A stretch of 64,000 bases of DNA from DATESN01 sp035270785 (GTDB lineage Bacteria; Bacillota; Clostridia; Lachnospirales; Lachnospiraceae): positions 1 through 64,000 of the forward strand of contig DATESN010000015.1 in assembly GCA_035270785.1 (NCBI GenBank), read 5' to 3'. The position numbers and the translations under genes are program-made. Under the pieces are notes generated by a model, which had not been told where the DNA came from, made no database searches, and saw nothing but the letters and a program-made list of their open reading frames with translations. Shown here in pieces: positions 48,099 through 57,105 of this stretch; the first letter of the stretch is position 1; each line of letters starts with the position of its first letter.

Positions 48099-49289
48099 TT
48101 ATTTCATTTGACCCTCTAAATATTTTGAAAGCAAATTCTGAATACGTTCATTAGGATTTAGAAGATCACTAATAGATGTATCGTGATTTAGTGTATCAAT
48201 TAGGTAAGCCACATATTTACTCATATCACAGTTAATGTAATAAGGTCTTTTTAATAACTCAGGTGTCTGATAAATTAGATTAGTGGTAAGAACCTTATCA
48301 ATTAATCCATCTTCATAAGCCTTATCAAATAGTTCTAAACCATTTGTAAAGAGGCCAAAAGTGGCACATACAAAAATACGACCTGCTTTTCTTTCTTTTA
48401 AGGCAGCTGCAACTTCAAGAACACTTTCACCAGAAGAAATCATATCATCAATTACGATCATGTCTTTTCCTTCCACATCAGTCCCTAGAAATTCATGAGC
48501 AACAATAGGATTACGACCATTGACAATTTTAGTATAATCTCGTCTCTTATAGAACATACCCATATCGACACCAAGAACATTAGCCATATAAATAGCCCGG
48601 CTCATACCACCTTCATCTGGGCTAATGGCCATCATGTGGTCTGCATCAATTTTAAGGTCAGGTACATTACGAAGCACGCCTTTTATAAATTGATAAGCAG
48701 GTTGAACCGTTTCAAAACCATTTAATGGAATTGCATTTTGAACTCTAGCATCATGGGCATCGAAAGTAATAATATTATCTACACCCATTTGCACCAATTC
48801 TTGAAGAGCAATGGCGCAATCTAGAGATTCTCTTGCCGTTCTTTTATGCTGTCTGCTCTCATATAAAAATGGCATTATAACAGTAATTCGTCTGGCTTTT
48901 CCGCCCACTGCCGCAATAATACGTTTTAAATCTTGATAATGATCATCTGGAGACATATGATTTTCTTGACCACATAAAGAATAAGTCAAACTGTAATTTC
49001 CTACATCCACAAGTAAATATAAATCGGTTCCCCGAACAGATTCTAAGATAATTCCTTTTGCTTCTCCGGAACCAAAACGAGGGACTTTTGCTTTTAAAAT
49101 GTAAGAATCTCGTTGATAACCTGAAAAAGCAAGACTTTCTTTGTGTTCAGTTTCCCGTTGCGTTCTCCATTTTACAAGAAATTGATCAATCTTTTCACCC
49201 AAAGGCCTACATCCTTCTAGTGGAATGATCCCTAATGAGCCAACGGGTATTGTTTCCAAGTTTCTTTTTTCTTCACGCTTTGTAGTCAT
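48099..49289 (-). CDS. prs: Ribose-phosphate pyrophosphokinase family protein
   Basis: A 396-aa PRPP synthetase, longer than the classical ~315 aa enzymes and with a distinct N-terminus. Key motifs are RITVIMPFLYESRQHKRTAR, DNIITFDAHDARVQNAIP and the PRPP loop VIDDMISSGESV. It should make PRPP from ribose 5-phosphate and ATP, feeding upp and other transferases. The ATG at 49289 has GAGGA upstream. The frame could extend to 49412, but that part overlaps the preceding gene and has no family match. Confidence 0.88.
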   Translation of the reverse strand: MTTKREEKRNLETIPVGSLGIIPLEGCRPLGEKIDQFLVKWRTQRETEHKESLAFSGYQRDSYILKAKVPRFGSGEAKGIILESVRGTDLYLLVDVGNYSLTYSLCGQENHMSPDDHYQDLKRIIAAVGGKARRITVIMPFLYESRQHKRTARESLDCAIALQELVQMGVDNIITFDAHDARVQNAIPLNGFETVQPAYQFIKGVLRNVPDLKIDADHMMAISPDEGGMSRAIYMANVLGVDMGMFYKRRDYTKIVNGRNPIVAHEFLGTDVEGKDMIVIDDMISSGESVLEVAAALKERKAGRIFVCATFGLFTNGLELFDKAYEDGLIDKVLTTNLIYQTPELLKRPYYINCDMSKYVAYLIDTLNHDTSISDLLNPNERIQNLLSKYLEGQMK

Positions 49290-49299
49290 GAAAAAATCC

Positions 49300-50271
49300 T
49301 CACTTTCTGTTAAGCATTCTTTTTTTGTACATCCTAATATCTGGACCAGATAATTTACATACTTCATAATGACTTGTAATTCGTGAAAATATTCGATCAG
49401 AATATCGATCACTTAGTTCTTCCAAAGAGAGATTTGTTGATATGATAGTAGCATTTTTCCGAATATGACGTTCATTCAAACAAGAAAATAGCTGAGAAGC
49501 TACAAACGCATTCGTTAACTCTGTACCTAAATCATCAATAATTAATAAATCGCAATGATATAAATCTTCCAAAAGATGAGACAACTCTTCTTTTGCCTTA
49601 AAATCAAAGGTATGTTTGGATAAGACTTCAAATAAAGCAGTAGAACTAAAGTAAATTACAACATTACCTTTTTCAATGAGTTCCTTAGCAATACAACCAG
49701 ATAAGAAGGATTTTCCTGTACCTACTGTACCATAAAAGAATAAATTGTGGTAGTCAGAATTAAAGTTTTTAACAAAGTTCTTACAGGTATCAACTGCATT
49801 TTTAAATTTATCCAAATCATCGCCTTGGTAGTACTCAAAAGATAAAGTGGAAAAGTTGTCTGTTTGCAACAACTCTCGTATATTTGATTGTTCATATAAA
49901 AGGTTAATAATAGCTTGCTTAAAACATAGGCATTTTTTGCCATTTATATATCCCGTGTCTTTACAAAGGGAACAATCATACACAGGAGTTAAGTAATCCT
50001 TTGAAAACCCTGCCTTAATTAATGTGAGATGTTTTTGTTCTTTTAATTCATGAATCATAATTTTGAGCTCAGGAAGGGCATCCTCATCCCCTGCTAGAAG
50101 TTTTCTTCCCTGGCTTACGGATATAGATGAAATAGCATCTTCCAAATCTTTGTAGGAAGGTGTTTTTTTATAAACTTCTTCATAACGCATTTCTAATGCA
50201 TGCCTAGAATTTAGTTGTTTTTCTTCGTAAGAACGAAGAATTGATTCATATTGAACATTATTTAAAGACAA
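49300..50271 (-). CDS. DnaI/DnaC-like helicase loader ATPase
   Basis: A 323-aa AAA+ ATPase that loads DnaB onto DNA. The N-terminal part is helical, followed by a zinc-binding-type set CSLCKDTGYINGKKCLC (near 100-116). The AAA+ domain has Walker A FYGTVGTGKSFLSG and Walker B LLIIDDLGTE, with an arginine-finger region near SDRIFSRI. It is immediately downstream of the DnaD gene and upstream of prs. Together with DnaD it forms the Gram-positive primosome loading system. Confidence 0.9.
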   Translation of the reverse strand: MSLNNVQYESILRSYEEKQLNSRHALEMRYEEVYKKTPSYKDLEDAISSISVSQGRKLLAGDEDALPELKIMIHELKEQKHLTLIKAGFSKDYLTPVYDCSLCKDTGYINGKKCLCFKQAIINLLYEQSNIRELLQTDNFSTLSFEYYQGDDLDKFKNAVDTCKNFVKNFNSDYHNLFFYGTVGTGKSFLSGCIAKELIEKGNVVIYFSSTALFEVLSKHTFDFKAKEELSHLLEDLYHCDLLIIDDLGTELTNAFVASQLFSCLNERHIRKNATIISTNLSLEELSDRYSDRIFSRITSHYEVCKLSGPDIRMYKKRMLNRK

Positions 50272-50284
50272 GATAAAATCCCCT

Positions 50285-51376
50285 TTAATTGCTTAATAAT
50301 TCCTTTTCTAATTCGGAAAAGTTGTAAGCATTTTGTGAAAACTGATTAAATTTATTGTTACTATTTGAAGAAGAACCAGTATTTGCAGTTTTGCTAATAC
50401 GAAATTTTTCGTCAAGTGCGGTAATATCACTTTTATGGCGAACATTTTGCTTGCTCCAGTTACCAAGAATACCATCGGCATACTCAAAGCGATGTTTGTC
50501 AGTTGACATAACTGTTTTATTGCAAGCTTCCACAATGATGTCTAGGGTAAAACCTAATTCATTCGTCCATCTTTTCATAAAATCTATTTCTTTTGTAGTT
50601 GGTGTAGCTGATTTCCCAAGTGACTTCATAATAGTATAGGTAGTCTTGTCATACTTTTCCACGTAGGAGTTGGCAGCCTTTACAGTTGAAATGTGATCTT
50701 CGGACCAACTTAATGCAACTTTTTCTATGTAACGGAATTCTTTTTTCCCTCTATCCACACAATACTGAATGAGATAATCAATTAAATCAATGGAAAAACC
50801 TAAATGATCAAAAATGAACAAGATTGTTTTTATATCAGAAGGACTTAAAGGCTTTCCAATATATTGTTCCGCAATAAATAGTAATTGCTCAGTATCTTCA
50901 TTATTTTTAAAAGCCTTGATTTGATCAAGAGTGTAGTTAGGCTTCTCCATGCTAGGAGTAGCTACTATAGAGGTAACAGAGGAATAATTACTTGCAGCCA
51001 AGACTACAGACGTTGCGGGTGATGATATTTCAGTAGCAATAGAAGGAGTAATAACTTCAACATTCGTTTTTTGGCATGATAAAAAGGTATCCCGTAAGTG
51101 AATACCACATAACAATTTTGCTTCATCATAATCTAAGGAAAGAAGTTTATTCTTTTCCCAATATTTTAAAGCCCTAATGACGTCTTTTTCGGTGTGGTTA
51201 AATTTATCAGCAATGTCCGAAACACTAGTTGATAAATGGGCACTCAGAAGACGAACCAAATATAGATAAACTTTTAACTGTGCATCGTTTGCTTCAATCA
51301 TGTACTCGTCAATAAAACGATTTGAGATTACCGTAAAATCGGCACAATTATCCTGATAAATATGAAGTTGATTCAT
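50285..51376 (-). CDS. DnaD-domain replication protein
   Basis: A 363-aa protein with an N-terminal winged-helix region (about 15-95; DAQLKVYLYLVRLLSAHLST) and two tandem DnaD-type helical domains. The first has FKNNEDTEQLLFIAEQYIGK; the second has MKRWTNELGFTLDIIVEACN. It initiates or restarts replication with the downstream loader. The chosen ATG at 51376 follows CAGGTGG. Two arrays of DnaA boxes lie upstream. Confidence 0.9.
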   Translation of the reverse strand: MNQLHIYQDNCADFTVISNRFIDEYMIEANDAQLKVYLYLVRLLSAHLSTSVSDIADKFNHTEKDVIRALKYWEKNKLLSLDYDEAKLLCGIHLRDTFLSCQKTNVEVITPSIATEISSPATSVVLAASNYSSVTSIVATPSMEKPNYTLDQIKAFKNNEDTEQLLFIAEQYIGKPLSPSDIKTILFIFDHLGFSIDLIDYLIQYCVDRGKKEFRYIEKVALSWSEDHISTVKAANSYVEKYDKTTYTIMKSLGKSATPTTKEIDFMKRWTNELGFTLDIIVEACNKTVMSTDKHRFEYADGILGNWSKQNVRHKSDITALDEKFRISKTANTGSSSNSNNKFNQFSQNAYNFSELEKELLSN

Positions 51377-51502
51377 TGCTACCACCTGTTTTTTATATAG
51401 TTTTTATTTATTCATAAGCAAGTGAAATTATATCATGGTTCTCTGAAAAAAGAAACAACTAATTTGCCGGAAAGCCTTGAAAACACTGGGATTGCGATAA
51501 AT

Positions 51503-51529
51503 GTGGACAATGTGGACAATGTGGATAGG
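51503..51529 (-). promoter_or_regulatory. Three tandem DnaA-box-like 9-mers
   Basis: TGTGGACAA, TGTGGACAA and TGTGGATAG follow one another without gap. The DnaA box TTATCCACA read on the other strand is TGTGGATAA, so each unit differs by one base. They lie about 130 bases upstream of the dnaD-type gene. Confidence 0.6.
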
Positions 51530-51664
51530 GCATGTACAAAACAAGTAGATTTAGTGTAATAATTTCATAATAGACGTATGTTACTGGTCTTTATGAAAAA
51601 ATAGAAATGGGTATTATAGTAATTAAAAATCCACATTCTTCAAGTCGTAATAAGACCAAAGAAA

Positions 51665-51682
51665 TGTGGATAATGTGGATAA
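51665..51682 (-). promoter_or_regulatory. Two perfect tandem DnaA boxes
   Basis: TGTGGATAA occurs at 51665-51673 and 51674-51682, each the exact complement of TTATCCACA. The second abuts the murC stop codon. With the array at 51503 this makes five box-like 9-mers in 180 bases. Confidence 0.75.
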
Positions 51683-53062
51683 TTAGATGCCAAGTATGTT
51701 TTCGCCAATTTTTACAACATCACCGGCACCCATAGTTATCAACAAGTCACCGTTGATACAGTTCTCTAATAAAAAGTTTTCTATCTCATCAAAAGAAGGA
51801 AAATAAAAACATTGTGTGCCTAATTCTTGAATCTTTTTTTGCAAAACTTCAGAACTGATTCCTAAATGATCTGTTTCTCTTGCGGCATAAATATCTGCCA
51901 GAACAACTTTATCAGCTAGAGAAAGAGATTTAGCAAAATCATCCAAGAATGTCTTTGTTCTTGTATAAGTGTGTGGTTGAAATACACACCAAGTAGTTTT
52001 GTGGGGATAATTTTTTGCAGCAATAAGGGTAGCACGAATTTCTGTAGGATGATGAGCATAATCATCAATAATAGTAACCCCACCAATAGTACCTTTATAA
52101 TCAAAACGCCTATCCGTCCCTAAAAAATCCAATAATGCATTTGCAGAAACAGCGGGAGGAATATTTAATAAATCGGCTAAGGCAATGGATGCCATAGAAT
52201 TATAAATATTATGTTCTCCCGGTACACTTAAGGATATTTCCTGAGGTACGCTATTTTTTCTGTTTAATGTATAAGTACCTCTTGCGAACTTATTATAAGT
52301 AATGTTGCTTAGACTATAATCGAAAGAAGGTTTAGAACCATAAGTAATAACATTGCATTTTGTATCTTTAAGAATCTCTTCGTAGTGATCGATGTCTCCA
52401 TTAATAATCAAGGTACCATCCTTTGGTAATAAAGATGAAAATTTTTGGAAAGATTTACGAATGTCCTGAATATCTTTAAAAAAGTCCATGTGGTCTTCTT
52501 CAATATTTAAAATGATTGCTATTTTTGGATAAAAGCTTAAAAAGCTATTCGTATATTCACATGCTTCCGTTACAAAATAACCTGACTTACCCACGCGAAT
52601 ATTACCATTAATTGATTTAAGTATTCCTCCAATAGAAAGGGTTGGATCTACATTGTGAGATAATAATATTTGGGAAATCATGGAGGTAGTTGTAGTCTTT
52701 CCGTGAGTTCCACTGATAGCAATAGGGGTGTCATAGTTTTTCATGATTTGACCTAATAGTTCGGCCCTTGATAAGGAAGGAATCCCTTTTTCCTTTACAG
52801 CAATAAATTCAGGATTATCTGGATGAATAGCTGCAGTATAAACAACCAATTCCACATCATCTTCAATGTTCGATGGGCGTTGACCGTAAAAGATTTTAGC
52901 TCCTTTTTCTTCAAGGCCTAATGTTAAAGGCGACTTTTTTGTATCGGAACCGGATATGGGAAAACTTTGTGCTAATAAAATTTCTGCAAGTCCGCTCATA
53001 CTGATGCCGCCAATACCAATAAAATGGACATGAAGTGGCTTATTAAAATCAATTTGATACAT
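51683..53062 (-). CDS. murC: UDP-N-acetylmuramate--L-alanine ligase
   Basis: A 459-aa cytoplasmic ligase adding L-alanine to UDP-MurNAc, first step of the peptidoglycan stem peptide. Motifs: VHFIGIGGISMSGLAEILL (nucleotide-sugar domain), ATP loop AISGTHGKTTTTSMI, and DDYAHHPTEIRATL. The ATG at 53062 is preceded by AGGAAG at 8 bases; the in-frame GTG at 53071 is less likely. It is transcribed toward the DnaA boxes. Confidence 0.95.
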   Translation of the reverse strand: MYQIDFNKPLHVHFIGIGGISMSGLAEILLAQSFPISGSDTKKSPLTLGLEEKGAKIFYGQRPSNIEDDVELVVYTAAIHPDNPEFIAVKEKGIPSLSRAELLGQIMKNYDTPIAISGTHGKTTTTSMISQILLSHNVDPTLSIGGILKSINGNIRVGKSGYFVTEACEYTNSFLSFYPKIAIILNIEEDHMDFFKDIQDIRKSFQKFSSLLPKDGTLIINGDIDHYEEILKDTKCNVITYGSKPSFDYSLSNITYNKFARGTYTLNRKNSVPQEISLSVPGEHNIYNSMASIALADLLNIPPAVSANALLDFLGTDRRFDYKGTIGGVTIIDDYAHHPTEIRATLIAAKNYPHKTTWCVFQPHTYTRTKTFLDDFAKSLSLADKVVLADIYAARETDHLGISSEVLQKKIQELGTQCFYFPSFDEIENFLLENCINGDLLITMGAGDVVKIGENILGI

Positions 53063-53478
53063 AACGTTCACTTCCTATTCTTTTCTCTGATTAAATACTA
53101 TATGTATTATACTCATATCTATGAAAAAAACAAATATATATTTAAGGAATTTAAAAAAATATATATTTAAGGAATTTAAAAAAAATGCATCCATATTCTA
53201 AAAATATTGTATTTTTTTTGTGTTTTTTTAAGATATGTGCAGGTTTTGTGTAAAATAGGACTAAAGTACGATGAAAAAAAATCAATAATTGTTGTTTTGT
53301 ATATAATATTATAAACAATGAATCAAGTTTTGTCATATATTCACATAAGAAATTGAAAGAATACATAATAATTTTTCTAATTATATTCACTTTTGTTTAT
53401 CTTTGTGATATAATTTATTAACAACGGTAGTTTGAGAATGGATTTAGTAATAATAATTTGATTGCATGAGGTGAAGCT
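53063..53478. repeat. AT-rich intergenic region with 25-bp tandem duplication
   Basis: The stretch between divergent murC and glgC contains a 25-bp unit (TATATATTTAAGGAATTTAA plus an A run) at 53135-53159, exactly repeated at 53160-53184. No gene is seen. The right part carries the glgC promoter at 53386-53414. Confidence 0.75.
53386..53414 (+). promoter_or_regulatory. Promoter of glgC-glgD
   Basis: TTCACT (53386-53391) and consensus TATAAT (53409-53414) are 17 bases apart, with an extended TG element just before the -10 box. Confidence 0.6.
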
Positions 53479-54750
53479 ATGATTAAAAAAGAGATGGTTG
53501 CTATGCTTTTAGCAGGTGGCCAAGGAAGTAGACTTGGTGTGTTGACTTCTAAAGTTGCAAAACCAGCAGTTGCTTTTGGAGGTAAATACCGTATTATAGA
53601 TTTTCCATTAAGCAATTGTATCAATTCAGGTATTGATACTGTTGGAGTTTTAACACAGTATCAACCACTTAGACTTAACACACATATTGGGATTGGTATC
53701 CCTTGGGATTTGGATCGAAATATTGGTGGAGTTACGGTGCTACCTCCATACGAAAAAAGTTCTAATAGTGAGTGGTACACAGGAACAGCAAATGCTATTT
53801 ATCAGAATATTGACTACATGGAAACCTTTAATCCGGATTATGTATTGATTCTTTCCGGGGACCACATTTATAAAATGGATTATGAAGTAATGTTAGATTT
53901 CCATAAAAAGAATGGTGCGGAAGTGACCATAGCTGCTATGCCAGTTCCTTATGAAGAAGCAAAACGGTTTGGGATAGTTATTACAGATGAAAATCGTAAA
54001 ATTGTAGATTTTGAAGAAAAACCAGAAAACCCTAGAAGCAATTTAGCATCCATGGGTATTTATATATTTAATTGGAAATCACTAAAGGAAGCACTGATTG
54101 CAAATGCAGAACAACCAGCACTTGACTTTGGTAAACATGTTATTCCCCACTGTCATGAGAATGGTGCGCCCCTTTTTGCTTACGAATATAGTGGATATTG
54201 GAAAGATGTAGGAACTCTTCATTCTTATTGGGAAGCAAATATGGAATTAATTGATATTGTTCCAGATTTTAATTTATATGAAGAGTATTGGAAAATTTAC
54301 ACAAAGAGCGATACCCTTCCTCCACAATATATTTCAGGTGATAGCGTAGTTGAAAGATGCATTATAGGAGAAGGTTCATCGATTTATGGAAAAGTTTATA
54401 ATTCAGTGATTGGCTGTGGAGTATACATAGGTTCCAATACGATAGTTCGTGATTCCATTATTATGAACGATACAACCATAGGTGAAAACTGTGAGATTGA
54501 TAAAGGTATTATTGCAGAAGGAACTAACATCGGTAACTTTGTAAAGTTGGGTTTTGGAGAAGAAGCCATTAACGAAACAGATCCGCAAATTTATGATCAT
54601 GGTATTGTTACAATTGGTGAGAAATCCGTTATCCCCAATGGAATTACAGTAGGTAAAAATGCAGTTATTGCAGGTGTTACAAAGTTAGAGGATTATAAAA
54701 ATGCGAGTCTTGCAAGCGGAAAAACATTAATTAAGGCGGGTGAAGAATGA
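53479..54750 (+). CDS. glgC: Glucose-1-phosphate adenylyltransferase, GlgC
   Basis: A 423-aa ADP-glucose pyrophosphorylase, first committed enzyme of glycogen synthesis. The N-terminal nucleotidyltransferase domain has MLLAGGQGSRLGVLTSKVAK and KPAVAFGGKYRIIDFPLSN; later come WYTGTANAIYQN and VLILSGDHIYKMDY. The C-terminal left-handed beta helix has the hexapeptide repeats. GAGGTG precedes the ATG. It overlaps glgD by the ATGA motif. Confidence 0.95.
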   Translation: MIKKEMVAMLLAGGQGSRLGVLTSKVAKPAVAFGGKYRIIDFPLSNCINSGIDTVGVLTQYQPLRLNTHIGIGIPWDLDRNIGGVTVLPPYEKSSNSEWYTGTANAIYQNIDYMETFNPDYVLILSGDHIYKMDYEVMLDFHKKNGAEVTIAAMPVPYEEAKRFGIVITDENRKIVDFEEKPENPRSNLASMGIYIFNWKSLKEALIANAEQPALDFGKHVIPHCHENGAPLFAYEYSGYWKDVGTLHSYWEANMELIDIVPDFNLYEEYWKIYTKSDTLPPQYISGDSVVERCIIGEGSSIYGKVYNSVIGCGVYIGSNTIVRDSIIMNDTTIGENCEIDKGIIAEGTNIGNFVKLGFGEEAINETDPQIYDHGIVTIGEKSVIPNGITVGKNAVIAGVTKLEDYKNASLASGKTLIKAGEE

Positions 54751-55868
54751 TGAGGGCCATAGGAATTATTTTAGCCGGTGGGAACAACCACAGAATGAAA
54801 GAACTGTCACAGAAACGTGCAATTTCCGCAATGCCAATTGCTGGTAGTTATAGAAGTATCGATTTTGCGTTAAGTAATATGACAAATTCTCATATACAAA
54901 AGGTTGGTGTATTTACACAATATAATGCAAGGAGTCTTCATGAACATTTAAGTTCATCTAAATGGTGGGACTTTGGTAGAAAACAAGGGGGGCTATTTGT
55001 ATTTACCCCAACAGTGACTGCAGACAACAGCAATTGGTACCGTGGAACTGCAGATGCTATTTATCAAAATCTATCCTTTCTTAAGAGCAGTCATGAGCCC
55101 TATGTAATTATTACTTCAGGGGATTGCGTTTATAAAATGGATTATAACAAGGTATTAGAATATCATATAGAAAAAAAGGCTGATATTACGGTAGTCTGTA
55201 AAGAAATGGATCCAAGCGTTAATGTAGAACGTTACGGAACGATTAAGATGAATGAGGACAGTCGGATTGTAGAGTTTGAGGAAAAACCTATTATGGCAAG
55301 ATCCAATACTATTTCCTGCGGGATCTATATTTTCAGAAGAAGATTACTCATTGAATTGATAGAAAAATGTGCAGAAGAAGATAGACATGATTTTGTTAAG
55401 GATATTCTGATTCGATATAAAAACCTGAAAAGGATTTATGGATATAAAAACAAGAATTATTGGCGAAACATCGCTACAGTAGAAGATTACTTTGATACAA
55501 ATATGGATTTTTTGAAGCCAGAAATACGTAATTATTTTTTCCGAGAATATCCAGATATTTATTCAAAGGTGGCTGATCTCCCCCCTGCAAAATACAATGT
55601 GGGAGCACACATAAAAAATAGTCTTATTTCAAGTGGTAGTATTATTAATGGTGCAGTTGAAGATTCTATTATATTTAAGAAAGTATTTATTGGAAACAAT
55701 TGTTTTATTAAAAATTCAATCATTTTAAATGATGTATATATAGGAGATAATACTCATATCGAGAATTGTATCGTAGAGAGCCGAGATACGATTCGTGCAA
55801 ATTCCTACCATAAAGGAGAGGATGGCATCAAGATTGTAATTGAAAAAAATGATAGATATGTTTTATAG
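54747..55868 (+). CDS. glgD: GlgD subunit of ADP-glucose pyrophosphorylase
   Basis: A 373-aa paralogue of GlgC. It keeps the fold (IILAGGNNHRMKELSQKRAI, then WYRGTADAIYQNL and VIITSGDCVYKMDY). The Gly-rich loop and catalytic region differ from GlgC: GNNHRM replaces GQGSRL, and the DH of SGDH is DC. In Firmicutes GlgD acts mainly as a regulatory or stabilising partner of GlgC. The ATG at 54747 overlaps the glgC stop, so translation is coupled. Confidence 0.94.
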   Translation: MMRAIGIILAGGNNHRMKELSQKRAISAMPIAGSYRSIDFALSNMTNSHIQKVGVFTQYNARSLHEHLSSSKWWDFGRKQGGLFVFTPTVTADNSNWYRGTADAIYQNLSFLKSSHEPYVIITSGDCVYKMDYNKVLEYHIEKKADITVVCKEMDPSVNVERYGTIKMNEDSRIVEFEEKPIMARSNTISCGIYIFRRRLLIELIEKCAEEDRHDFVKDILIRYKNLKRIYGYKNKNYWRNIATVEDYFDTNMDFLKPEIRNYFFREYPDIYSKVADLPPAKYNVGAHIKNSLISSGSIINGAVEDSIIFKKVFIGNNCFIKNSIILNDVYIGDNTHIENCIVESRDTIRANSYHKGEDGIKIVIEKNDRYVL

Positions 55869-55978
55869 GATAAAAGGTTAAAAGGTATGGTTGATGTAAA
55901 AGGTTGGAAATAAAGGATTATAAATAGTTTAGCTTAAAAACAAGAAAGATGTAGTACAAGTAAAAGGGGGATATACAA

Positions 55979-56287
55979 ATGAATATCACAGATGTAAGAG
56001 TAAGAAAAACTGCAAAAGAGGGGAAGATGAAGGCCATTGTTTCCATTACCATTGAAAACGAATTTGTAGTTCATGACATTAAAGTTATTGAAGGGGAAAA
56101 AGGCCTATTTATAGCAATGCCAAGTAAGAAGGCTATAAACGGTGAGTACAAAGATATCGCACATCCAATTAATTCGGGAACAAGAGAAGCGATTCAAAAA
56201 GTTATCTTGGATAATTATGAAATAGCGTTATTAGAACCACCGTTATTAGAACCAACCTTATTGGAAACAGTTGGAATGGCAGAATAA
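55979..56287 (+). CDS. spoVG: Regulatory protein SpoVG
   Basis: A 102-aa RNA- and DNA-binding regulator. The conserved core is MNITDVRVRKTAKEGKMKAI, then FVVHDIKVIEGEKGLFIAMP and the HPINSGTREAIQ segment. The C-terminal tail (EPPLLEPTLLETV) is variable, as in the family. It influences sporulation and cell division in Bacilli. AAGGGGG lies upstream. Own terminator downstream. Confidence 0.94.
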   Translation: MNITDVRVRKTAKEGKMKAIVSITIENEFVVHDIKVIEGEKGLFIAMPSKKAINGEYKDIAHPINSGTREAIQKVILDNYEIALLEPPLLEPTLLETVGMAE

Positions 56288-56317
56288 TTGTACAAATAAA
56301 ATAAATAATAGATGAGT

Positions 56318-56347
56318 ACGGGGATGTTCATTGACATCTCCGTTTTT
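56318..56347 (+). terminator. Rho-independent terminator after spoVG
   Basis: ACGGGGATGT (56318-56327) pairs with ACATCTCCGT (56334-56343), with one G-U pair, followed by a T run. Confidence 0.85.
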
Positions 56348-56461
56348 ATTATTTAAAATAGATATGCTTATCTTATAGCGGTAGTAAATAAAACAAATAC
56401 CATGTCAATGCATATAACGATTGATTTTAGAGCATGCCACAGCATGCAGATTGGGATAATC

Positions 56462-57043
56462 ATGTATATAATAGTAGGGTTGGGTAATCCGAAAAAGGAG
56501 TATGAGAATACACGGCATAATATAGGTTTTGATGTGGTGGATGCCATTGCGGGTTTTTATAAGATTTCAATGAATGAAAAAAAACACAAGGCTATTATTG
56601 GCAAGGGTTATATAGAAGGTCAAAAAGTAATATTGGCAAAACCTCAAACTTATATGAATTTAAGTGGTGAGAGTGTTCGTGTTATCATAGACTATTACAA
56701 AATAGAAGAGCAATCGGAGATGATTGTGATCTATGATGATGTGAGTTTACAAGAAGGACAACTACGTATCCGTAAAAAAGGTAGTGCAGGTGGACATAAT
56801 GGTATTAAAAATATAATAGCCCACCTAGGACATGATGTATTTTTACGGATAAAGATGGGTGTGGGGGAAAAGCCAAAAGGCTACGATCTTGCGGATTATG
56901 TATTAGGGCATTTTTCTAAAGTAGAGCGGGAATATATAAATGACTCTATTAGTGATGCGGTGGATGCAATAAAAATGATGGTTTTTGATAAAACCGACGA
57001 AGCAATGAATCAATATAATAATAAAAAGATAGAACAAAAATAG
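56462..57043 (+). CDS. pth: Peptidyl-tRNA hydrolase
   Basis: A 193-aa enzyme that frees tRNA from peptidyl-tRNA. Motifs: MYIIVGLGNPKKEYENTRHN (catalytic His), PQTYMNLSGESV, VIYDDVSLQEGQLRIRKKGS and AGGHNGIKNI. The frame extends upstream to 56402, but the family begins at MYIIVGLGNP, so the ATG at 56462 is chosen. It precedes mfd, the usual Firmicute order. Confidence 0.94.
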   Translation: MYIIVGLGNPKKEYENTRHNIGFDVVDAIAGFYKISMNEKKHKAIIGKGYIEGQKVILAKPQTYMNLSGESVRVIIDYYKIEEQSEMIVIYDDVSLQEGQLRIRKKGSAGGHNGIKNIIAHLGHDVFLRIKMGVGEKPKGYDLADYVLGHFSKVEREYINDSISDAVDAIKMMVFDKTDEAMNQYNNKKIEQK

Positions 57044-57105
57044 AGAAAAAATAAACGATGCAAAGAGCCGTTTCATAGCAGCTCAAACAGAAAGTAGAGT
57101 ATGAA

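Noticed and set aside
51503..51682. Chromosomal origin of replication
   Set aside because: DnaA boxes are present but there is no dnaA-dnaN pair, no obvious unwinding element, and the arrays are small. A regulatory or titration site is more likely.
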